DNA from: Planctomycetota bacterium
GTDB lineage: Bacteria; Planctomycetota; PUPC01; JABMSA01
Assembly: GCA_013202185.1 (NCBI GenBank)
Contig: JABMSA010000097.1
Coordinates: 1-12,261, forward strand
Direction: 5' to 3'
DNA: 12,261 nt
Part shown: positions 6,975 to 12,261 of the stretch, piece by piece
Numbering within the stretch: the first letter of the stretch is position 1
Layout: every line of letters starts with the position of its first letter
Translations under genes and position numbers: made by a program
Notes under the pieces: generated by a model
Told to the model about the DNA's origin: nothing
What the model saw: the letters and a program-made list of their open reading frames with translations, nothing else
The model's database searches: none

Positions 6975-7661
6975 ATGTACCTCTCCAAACCCAGGAAGTT
7001 CTCTCCGTTGTGCATTGCTGCATTGCTGGTACTGCCGATACTTGCGGGATCGTGCGGCGGAAATGGCGATACACAAGCGAACAATAATTCAGAGCCGGGC
7101 CAGGAGGAGGATTTCCTGGCCTTGCCTGAATGCAACGAGATAATCCTCGAGGCGGAGAATGCGGAAATAGAAGCGCCCATGATCATCAAGGACGACGACG
7201 TTGCCCCGGAGAAAACCGAGATCCACCACGCATCGATGGGGAAGTTTGTGCATCTTCCCGACAAGGTGAACAAGGATGGCGGCGAGGACAAGGACGCGAA
7301 CAACGGAAAGAACGACGAGAAGGAGAAGGCCGAAGAATTGAGGGGGAAGGTAGTATTCAATTTCGAGATCGAGGAGTCGGACAAGTACATGCTCTGGGCC
7401 CGAGTGAATTGGCTCGACGGTTGCGGCAACAGCTTTTACGTCGTCATGGACGACGGACCCATCATAAAGCTTGGAGGCGGAGGAACGTATCGCTCGTGGC
7501 AGTGGATAAACATAAAAGGCAAGGACGGGAAGTTCAGGTTGTCGAAAGGCAAGCACACACTCGAAATCAGGAACAGGGAAGACGGCGCCTCACTGGATCA
7601 GATTCTACTCACAATGGATCTCGATGAGGACGCTCAGCCCCAAGGAATTCTCTCGCAGTAA
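6975..7661 (+). CDS. Lipoprotein with CBM6/35-like (galactose-binding-type) domain
   Basis: The product is a 228-residue envelope lipoprotein. The signal segment PLCIAALLVLPILAGSC ends at C27, a slightly unusual lipobox with Ala at -3. An acidic linker follows. Residues 55-215 look like a carbohydrate-binding jelly roll: EIILEAENAEIEAPM at the start, YMLWARVNWLDGCGNSFYV in the core (139-157), SWQWINI at 174-180, and a final HTLEIRNREDGASLDQILLT. This order is typical of CBM6/CBM35-like modules. A strongly charged low-complexity stretch (residues 97-123, many K, E, D and N) is inserted in the domain. No catalytic domain is present, so binding a glycan or a partner protein is the likely role. 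It is the first gene after the promoter and lies 22 nt before the FHA gene. Confidence 0.82.
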   Translation: MYLSKPRKFSPLCIAALLVLPILAGSCGGNGDTQANNNSEPGQEEDFLALPECNEIILEAENAEIEAPMIIKDDDVAPEKTEIHHASMGKFVHLPDKVNKDGGEDKDANNGKNDEKEKAEELRGKVVFNFEIEESDKYMLWARVNWLDGCGNSFYVVMDDGPIIKLGGGGTYRSWQWINIKGKDGKFRLSKGKHTLEIRNREDGASLDQILLTMDLDEDAQPQGILSQ

Positions 7662-7683
7662 TCGCAAGGAGCAGGGGGGTGTA

Positions 7684-9216
7684 ATGGCTGTTCAGATAGT
7701 AATCAGTGAACAATCCGGGCGAAAGAGAACCGTAGCCCTGAAAGAGGGACAAGAGGTCTCCATTGGGCGAGGCACCGGCAGTGACATCATGCTCACCGAT
7801 TACCAGGTGTCGCGTGTTCATTGTACAGTCAGGTGGGATAGAGACGGCATTCGCATCGAAGATCACGGCACACGGAACGGCACACGTGTCAACTCGAAGC
7901 CGATTACAGGGAGCCGCACCCTCAAAGACGGCGACGTAATCGGCATCGGCAAATGCTCCATCAGGCTCATTACGCTCGGGCCCGAAGGCGTAGCCGCACG
8001 CGGCGGCACCTCGCGCAAGCTCATTATCGTTTGTGCCGTTGCCGCATTGTTCGCCATCGGCATCGCCGCCGGGCTTTTCTCGGATCAGATCGCCGATCTC
8101 CTGGTCGGTACGCCTCCGCCCGAGGTACAGCCGACGCCGCACCTGACCGTCAGATCAAAACCAGCCGGGGCAACAGTTTTTCTGGACAACCAGTACGCCG
8201 GTGTTACCCCGGTGAAGTTGCTGCCTGACGGCGGCCCACATTCCATCCGGTTGGTACTATCGGGGTACGGATCGCACAGCCAGGCCGTGGAGATGGGCGG
8301 AAAGCCGCGCAAAATTGACGTCGAGCTTCTCCCTGTCGAGCAGGGCGTCATCGAGATTACCTCACAGCCCTCCGATGCGGAAGTCATACTCGACGGTGAC
8401 AAGATCGGGCTTTCGCCAATCAGGATAGGGGCCGCACCGGGCACCTACGAAATACTGATCCAGAAAACCAATTACATTGCATGGAAGAACACGGTGCAGC
8501 TTGCACCAGGCCAGACCTTGAAAGTTGTCGGGACGATGGAGAATCGCTTGATTACAAGCTTCCTGAAAACTCTGAAGGAAAACCCGCACGACGTATCCGC
8601 CTACTGCCAGCTCGCCCACTATTACATTCTCGAGAGGCGCCACGAGGAAGCGTGCGACGCGCTCAGGAGCGCAATGGGGGCTTTCGCCCAAGGCAAAGAC
8701 ACCTCCGGATACGGCGGCCTCATGAAAGCCCTGCTCGACAAAATCTATTTCGAGGATTATTTTGATGTGGGCAACCCACAGCAGCATGCCAAAATGCAGG
8801 AGTGGATCATAGCACTTTACTCGGAAATGATCGAGAAATATCCCAACAACAACCTCAAGAAATGGCTGGCCGGCATCCTGGCGCGCGCCGGCCGAAAGAC
8901 CGAGCTGAAAGTCGTGCTTGAAGAAGGCAAGCCCGGGCCCGACCTCGCCCTCTATTTCCGGGCCGCCGAAATCTACCTCGACAAGCGGAAATACCCCCGG
9001 GCCATTGGAATCCTCAACAAGGCCATAAACCTCGGGCCAAAGAACTTCGAGGCACGCCTCAAGCTCGGCGAGGCCTACCTCCAATGGTGCAAGAACGGCA
9101 AGCCCGAAGTCAAGAAGCACGCCGTTAAGAATCTCGAAATCGCACTCAAGCTCTGCAAAGACCCAAAGCAAAGAAAAAAAATACTCGCCCTCCGAGCCGA
9201 AGCCGCAAAGCTATAG
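7684..9216 (+). CDS. FHA - transmembrane - PEGA x2 - TPR protein
   Basis: This is a 510-residue putative signalling and scaffold protein. An N-terminal FHA domain (about 4-97) has the phosphothreonine-binding residues: IGRG (G28, R29), SRVHC (S43, R44, H46) and RNGT (N65, G66). A transmembrane helix lies at about 112-132. Two PEGA domains follow (about 152-217, VRSKPAGATVFLDN; and 220-285, ITSQPSDAEVILDG). The C-terminal half (about 286-510) is helical and TPR/SEL1-like, for example YFRAAEIYLDKRKYPRAIGI and FEARLKLGEAYLQW. The expected topology is FHA in the cytoplasm with PEGA and TPR outside, so phosphorylation by a Ser/Thr kinase could be passed to the envelope (inference). The ATG at 7684 is preferred over one at 7624 because it follows an AGGAGCAGGGGGG ribosome-binding region and does not overlap the preceding gene. 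Confidence 0.9.
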   Translation: MAVQIVISEQSGRKRTVALKEGQEVSIGRGTGSDIMLTDYQVSRVHCTVRWDRDGIRIEDHGTRNGTRVNSKPITGSRTLKDGDVIGIGKCSIRLITLGPEGVAARGGTSRKLIIVCAVAALFAIGIAAGLFSDQIADLLVGTPPPEVQPTPHLTVRSKPAGATVFLDNQYAGVTPVKLLPDGGPHSIRLVLSGYGSHSQAVEMGGKPRKIDVELLPVEQGVIEITSQPSDAEVILDGDKIGLSPIRIGAAPGTYEILIQKTNYIAWKNTVQLAPGQTLKVVGTMENRLITSFLKTLKENPHDVSAYCQLAHYYILERRHEEACDALRSAMGAFAQGKDTSGYGGLMKALLDKIYFEDYFDVGNPQQHAKMQEWIIALYSEMIEKYPNNNLKKWLAGILARAGRKTELKVVLEEGKPGPDLALYFRAAEIYLDKRKYPRAIGILNKAINLGPKNFEARLKLGEAYLQWCKNGKPEVKKHAVKNLEIALKLCKDPKQRKKILALRAEAAKL

Positions 9217-9274
9217 AAAGCCCTGATGAAGTTTAACCTGATCTTGACCCTGAAACTGTTGAACCATTGGAACA

Positions 9275-10081
9275 ATGAAAGAGACATCTCAAATGCGTAG
9301 GAATCCAACTTGCATGTACTGCCTCGCGACCGTCATCATCGTTCTTGCAATAGCGGGTTGCTTGCCCCGCTCGGAGCCTTCATCCGACGAGCAACAGCCG
9401 AACGTTGGGGCCGTCACCCAGCCTGAGACAGCCGAATCCTCTGTATCGGACGCGTCAGTTGACGACAACAAGATTGAGGCGCCGCCCGAGCCGGTGAAGA
9501 AGAAGCCGGCAGATACAGAGGCGCAAGAGAAGCCGGCGAATGCGGGCACAAAGAAGAAAGCCACCTATGTTCCGGTCGACCTCTCGGCCGCGTTCAATGC
9601 CAGCGCCACCGCCGGCGACAACGGCTTCGACGGCTATGGCAACGCCTACCCGGCAGACAAGCTGCCGCACGGCAGGAAGAACTTCGGGGCGAGTCCGGTA
9701 GTGTTTGAACTGCCCGATGTCAGCGACACCGAGAAGAACGTCGTGACCGCCTCCGGGCAGACATTGAAGATTGCACCAGGCAATTACACTGCTCTGCACC
9801 TGATTGCCGCCGCAACCGACGGCGACCAGAAGGCCGGGCTTGTCCTTACCTACGGCGACGAAGACGCTGTAGCGGCTCTGAAGATATCCGACTGGTGCGG
9901 GAAGCCGGCCTTCGGCGAAATACAAATAGCTTCCTGGCCGCGCGTCTCCGGCGAAAACGAAGACGCACAGTGCAAGCTCTACATCCAGAAAATCGCCGTC
10001 GACCCTGCGAAAAAACTCAGCAGCATCACGCTGCCGAAAAGCGAGTTGATACACATGTTCGCGTTGACCCTCGAGAAGTAA
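9275..10081 (+). CDS. Lipoprotein with a glycosidase-accessory-type beta domain
   Basis: The product is a 268-residue lipoprotein. A hydrophobic segment ends in the lipobox AIAGC (C29). The second in-frame ATG at 9293 gives a more normal n-region (MRRNPTC), and neither start has a strong ribosome-binding site. Residues 30-97 are a disordered acidic then K/P/E-rich spacer. Residues 98-268 form one domain: VDLSAAFNASATAGDNGFDG, then YPADKLP, VVFELPD, GQTLKIAPGNYTALHLIAAATDGDQ, SDWCG and a final ITLPKSELIHMFALTL. I recognise this layout as an accessory beta-sandwich found next to catalytic domains in bacterial glycoside hydrolases such as fucosidase- or mannosidase-like enzymes. Here it stands alone, without a catalytic domain. 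It lies 58 nt after the FHA gene and probably belongs to the same operon. Confidence 0.8.
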   Translation: MKETSQMRRNPTCMYCLATVIIVLAIAGCLPRSEPSSDEQQPNVGAVTQPETAESSVSDASVDDNKIEAPPEPVKKKPADTEAQEKPANAGTKKKATYVPVDLSAAFNASATAGDNGFDGYGNAYPADKLPHGRKNFGASPVVFELPDVSDTEKNVVTASGQTLKIAPGNYTALHLIAAATDGDQKAGLVLTYGDEDAVAALKISDWCGKPAFGEIQIASWPRVSGENEDAQCKLYIQKIAVDPAKKLSSITLPKSELIHMFALTLEK

Positions 10082-10139
10082 ACGCCTCAGCGACCGCCGA
10101 GAGACACAAACCCTCGAGGGCCGGAAAGGAACACGCCAA

Positions 10140-10730
10140 ATGTCCAAAACACTCACGGCCCTCGCGATGCTCGTATCTCTCTTGCCGATGCTCGCGGCCG
10201 GCGCGGAACCGGAGCAGGGCGCGCCGCCCGAACCCGACGCGGCCGTCATGAAGATCGAAGTACACGCGGTGGTTCTCGAGCCCCACACCGAATCGCCGGT
10301 CGTCATCCTCAGAACGCTCGACAAGACCCAATACCTGCCGATCTTCGTCGGCGAGTCCGAAGCGGCCGCGATCTGGCGCTACATGAACGACGTCGAAACT
10401 CCCCGTCCGATGGCACACGACCTTCTCTCGAACATCATAAACAAACTTGGCGGCAAGGTGCAAAAAGTAACCGTAACCGAACTGAAAGACAACGTCTTTT
10501 ACGCAAGGATCGAAATCGCAACAGGCGAAGACACCGTGACGATCGACGCACGGCCAAGCGATTCCATTGCGCTTGCCCTGAAGATGGGCGCCGAAGTATA
10601 CGTTGCAAAGAAGGTAATGGACCAAGCCGGGCGTGCGGCAAACGAAGGCAAGCAGCATCCCGAAGAAGAACGTGAAGAGAAGCGCGAAGAAAACACCAAG
10701 CCTCAGGGCCGCATGCCAACAGCCATCTGA
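10140..10730 (+). CDS. Exported bifunctional-nuclease-family (BFN, DUF151) protein
   Basis: The protein has 196 residues. Residues 37-160 are a BFN/DUF151 domain, with VVILRTLDKTQYLPIFVGESEA, RPMAHDLLSNIINKLGG, and the hallmark IDARPSDSIALALKMG at about 135-150. Family members are described as nucleases or transcription-linked regulators and are normally cytoplasmic. Here a standard signal peptide precedes the domain (MSKTLTALAMLVSLLPMLAAGA, cleavage near residue 22), so the product should be periplasmic. AAAGGA lies 9 nt before the ATG at 10140. The internal Met37 where a cytoplasmic form would start has no ribosome-binding site, so the exported form is preferred. The tail (165-190) is highly charged (E/K/R) and there is no UVR motif. 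The gene lies 58 nt after the preceding lipoprotein gene and is the last in the operon. Confidence 0.88.
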   Translation: MSKTLTALAMLVSLLPMLAAGAEPEQGAPPEPDAAVMKIEVHAVVLEPHTESPVVILRTLDKTQYLPIFVGESEAAAIWRYMNDVETPRPMAHDLLSNIINKLGGKVQKVTVTELKDNVFYARIEIATGEDTVTIDARPSDSIALALKMGAEVYVAKKVMDQAGRAANEGKQHPEEEREEKREENTKPQGRMPTAI

Positions 10731-10748
10731 TCGGTTCACGCAATATCC

Positions 10749-10770
10749 GGAGGGAGCGCCGCCCCTTTTT
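10749..10770 (+). terminator. Possible weak intrinsic terminator
   Basis: GGAGGG (10749-10754) can pair with CCCTTT across the loop agcgccgc, using two G-T wobbles, and a run of five T ends at 10770. It sits about 20 nt after the BFN stop and just before the next promoter, where an operon end is expected. The stem is weak. Confidence 0.35.
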
Positions 10771-10773
10771 GTA

Positions 10774-10801
10774 TTGACATTCCGCTCCTTTTCTGTAAGC
10801 T
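10774..10801 (+). promoter_or_regulatory. Likely sigma70 promoter for the YciI-like/comEC pair
   Basis: A perfect TTGACA -35 lies at 10774-10779. The best -10 in range is TAAGCT (10796-10801, 16-nt spacer), which is poor but preceded by TG; TAATAC further on is too distant. The -35 box and its position between two gene blocks argue for a real promoter with a leader of about 60 nt. Confidence 0.5.
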
Positions 10802-10866
10802 AATACCCAATATGCCGGTCGATATATGAGCAAAGACAGCGCTCTATTATTGCAGGAGAAGAACGG

Positions 10867-11160
10867 GTGAAAACAACAGAACGAATGTACGTCGTCGTTG
10901 CCAAACTCACAAACATGATCAAGGCGATCTCTGCGGCGTCAAAGTACGGCGGATTCATCCAGAAGCTTAAAGACGACGGGAAATTTGTCGCTGCGGGCAA
11001 ATGGTCGGACAACTCCGGCGGGATGCTGATCCTGCGGGCCGATTCTCTCGAAGAAGCCCGGGAAATAGCCGGCGAAGACCCCCTCATCAAGAGCGGCGCC
11101 GTTCTGCACGACGTCAAAGAGTGGGACGCCACCTTCGATTTCGAACCTATCGAATACTGA
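10867..11160 (+). CDS. YciI-like (YCII-related domain) small protein
   Basis: The protein has 97 residues in a ferredoxin-like alpha/beta layout. MYVVVAKLTN forms the first strand, a helix and KLKDDGKFVAAGKWSDNSGGMLIL follow, and then the family-typical DSLEEAREIAGEDPLIKSGAVLHDVKEW. The length and the EAREIAGEDPLIKSG segment fit the YciI/YCII-related fold. Its molecular role is poorly defined. The conserved His of well-studied YciI proteins, usually just before the first helix, is not evident, so any catalysis is doubtful. The GTG start at 10867 is chosen because AGGAG lies 8 nt upstream; an ATG six codons later is the alternative. comEC begins 38 nt downstream, so the two may be co-transcribed. 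Confidence 0.8.
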   Translation: MKTTERMYVVVAKLTNMIKAISAASKYGGFIQKLKDDGKFVAAGKWSDNSGGMLILRADSLEEAREIAGEDPLIKSGAVLHDVKEWDATFDFEPIEY

Positions 11161-11198
11161 TCCTTCATCACAGGCCCCGACGGACCACAGCACCAAGG

Positions 11199-12261
11199 AT
11201 GGCCCACCGAGACACTCCCCCCCGGCTGCAGGCGGGCCGTGCCGCCGCACTGCAACGGACGCCGCTTGTGGCGGTCGTGGCTTGCTTCATTCTTGGCATA
11301 CTTGTTTCGTACTACGGTGCTGTGACCTTTCCGGCGTGGGCCTCACTCGCAGCGGCCGAGCTGGGCGTTGTCGGCGGCGGGCTGTTCCTCCGCCGGGCCG
11401 CCCTCACCACTGTGGGTGTGCTGCTCGCCTTCTGCGCCACCGGCGGCGCCGTCTATCACTACCACTGCGAACACCTCCCGCCCGGGCACATCGCCGAGAT
11501 CGTCTCCGACGAGCGTGCGCTCATGAAAGTGCGCGGATACGTATGCTCCGACCCCACATCGCGGCGAAAGACTCCCACCATCCTCTTCAGAGTCGGCGGC
11601 TTCACGACGCGCTGGGAAACCGCCTTCGACGTGCGCCTCAACGCTGTCATCTCCGCCGCCGGCGCACACCCCGCCATCGGCAAGACAAAGGTGAAACTAT
11701 ACGCAAAGAATCCCGGCATCCGATACGGCGACGAGCTAATCCTCACCGGGCAAATTCAGATTCCCAATGCCCCGACCAATCCCTCTCAGTTCGACTATCG
11801 AGAGTACCTGCGCAGGCACGGAATTCGGGCCATCCTCTACGTCGGCGGCGAGGCCGGCGTTGATCGAACGGGCCGGTCGAAGAGCAGCGTGCTGCGCCGG
11901 TTGTTTGCACTTCGGCGGCGGCTGGTATCGATGGTTGCCGCGCCCTCCAACGGCACCGGCGGAAAGATGCTCGCCGCCATGCTGCTGGGCGCTCGCGAAG
12001 AGCTGCCTCCCGAGGCCGAAGAAAATTTCCGGCAGAGCGGCACCGTGCATCTTCTCGCCATCAGCGGCCTGCACGTGGGGATGGTGGCCGGGGCAGTGTG
12101 GCTGCTCATAGGCATGACCGGGACGACCGAGCGCGTGCGAAGCATTGTCGTCATACTGTGTGTGGCTTGTTACGTGTTCATCAGCGGCGCCCGGCCGCCC
12201 GCCGTAAGAGCGGCCGTCATGATAGTGCTCATAGCGTTGGGGGGTGTACTCAACCGCCGGC
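11199..12261 (+). CDS. comEC: ComEC/Rec2-type DNA internalisation protein (3' partial)
   Basis: This is the N-terminal 354 residues of the inner-membrane channel that takes up single-stranded DNA during natural transformation; the frame is open to the window end. Two or three hydrophobic segments (about 23-90) are followed by a DUF4131-like soluble region, including IRYGDELILTGQIQIPNAP and NPSQFDYREYLRRHGI (about 194-209), a ComEC hallmark. The Competence domain then starts, with MLAAMLLGAREELPPEAEENF, GTVHLLAISGLHVGMV (H284) and FISGARPPAVRAAVM near the right edge. The C-terminal metallo-beta-lactamase domain, if present, lies outside the window. The ATG at 11199 has only AAGG immediately before it, which is weak, but no earlier in-frame start exists in the gap after the YciI-like gene. 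The gene name follows the family. Confidence 0.9.
   Translation, partial: MAHRDTPPRLQAGRAAALQRTPLVAVVACFILGILVSYYGAVTFPAWASLAAAELGVVGGGLFLRRAALTTVGVLLAFCATGGAVYHYHCEHLPPGHIAEIVSDERALMKVRGYVCSDPTSRRKTPTILFRVGGFTTRWETAFDVRLNAVISAAGAHPAIGKTKVKLYAKNPGIRYGDELILTGQIQIPNAPTNPSQFDYREYLRRHGIRAILYVGGEAGVDRTGRSKSSVLRRLFALRRRLVSMVAAPSNGTGGKMLAAMLLGAREELPPEAEENFRQSGTVHLLAISGLHVGMVAGAVWLLIGMTGTTERVRSIVVILCVACYVFISGARPPAVRAAVMIVLIALGGVLNRR

Noticed and set aside
7624..7683. Earlier ATG for the FHA protein
   Set aside because: It would overlap the preceding lipoprotein gene by 38 nt and add a tail before the FHA fold. The ATG at 7684 has a G-rich ribosome-binding region and starts at the first strand.
8362..9171. 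Open frame of 269 codons on the minus strand opposite the PEGA/TPR region
   Set aside because: It is a shadow of the FHA-PEGA-TPR gene. The sense strand has the domain motifs and operon context.
9244..9272. TTGACC as a -35 box before the lipoprotein gene at 9275
   Set aside because: No acceptable -10 hexamer lies 16-18 nt downstream, and the gap is short within an apparent operon.

Overview
The window is bacterial, GC-rich, gene-dense chromosomal DNA. About 13 protein genes are supported, and no rRNA, tRNA, CRISPR array or insertion sequence was seen. The mix points to an environmental Gram-negative-type bacterium of the Planctomycetota/PVC kind or a similar deep lineage. The main clues are an FHA-PEGA-TPR membrane protein, several lipoproteins with carbohydrate-binding-type folds, a PQQ-like propeller and a bifunctional-nuclease-family protein. 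This placement is an impression from gene content and was not checked by any search.

Left block (1-4784, plus strand). It holds the 3' part of a molybdate/tungstate-type ABC transporter ATPase, a polytopic NapH/NosR-like 4Fe-4S protein, a secreted PQQ-like beta-propeller with a C-terminal membrane anchor, and an anchored protein resembling a right-handed beta-helix. The first three genes are separated by 1 nt or overlap (ATGA), and the fourth follows after 42 nt with a hairpin in the gap, so this reads as one operon. It looks like an envelope electron-transfer module whose catalytic (perhaps Mo/W) enzyme would be encoded upstream of the window.

Middle block (4789-6726, minus strand). This block is convergent with the first, with only 4 nt between the stop codons. 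In its transcription order it contains a membrane-anchored staphylococcal-nuclease homologue with a C-terminal His/Cys zinc-type tail, about 300 nt without a gene, a small TRL-like lipoprotein, and an unrecognised lipoprotein that overlaps the TRL gene.

Right-centre block (6879-10730, plus strand). A near-consensus sigma70 promoter drives a lipoprotein with a CBM6/35-like fold, then an FHA-TM-PEGA-PEGA-TPR protein, a lipoprotein whose C-terminal domain resembles glycosidase accessory modules, and a DUF151/bifunctional-nuclease protein with a signal peptide. Together they look like an envelope assembly that could link phosphothreonine reading in the cytoplasm to sugar-binding proteins outside. 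This is the most likely place for an undescribed system.

Right end (10774-12261, plus strand). A second promoter precedes a YciI-like small protein, followed by the N-terminal part of ComEC/Rec2, the DNA-uptake channel, which runs off the window.
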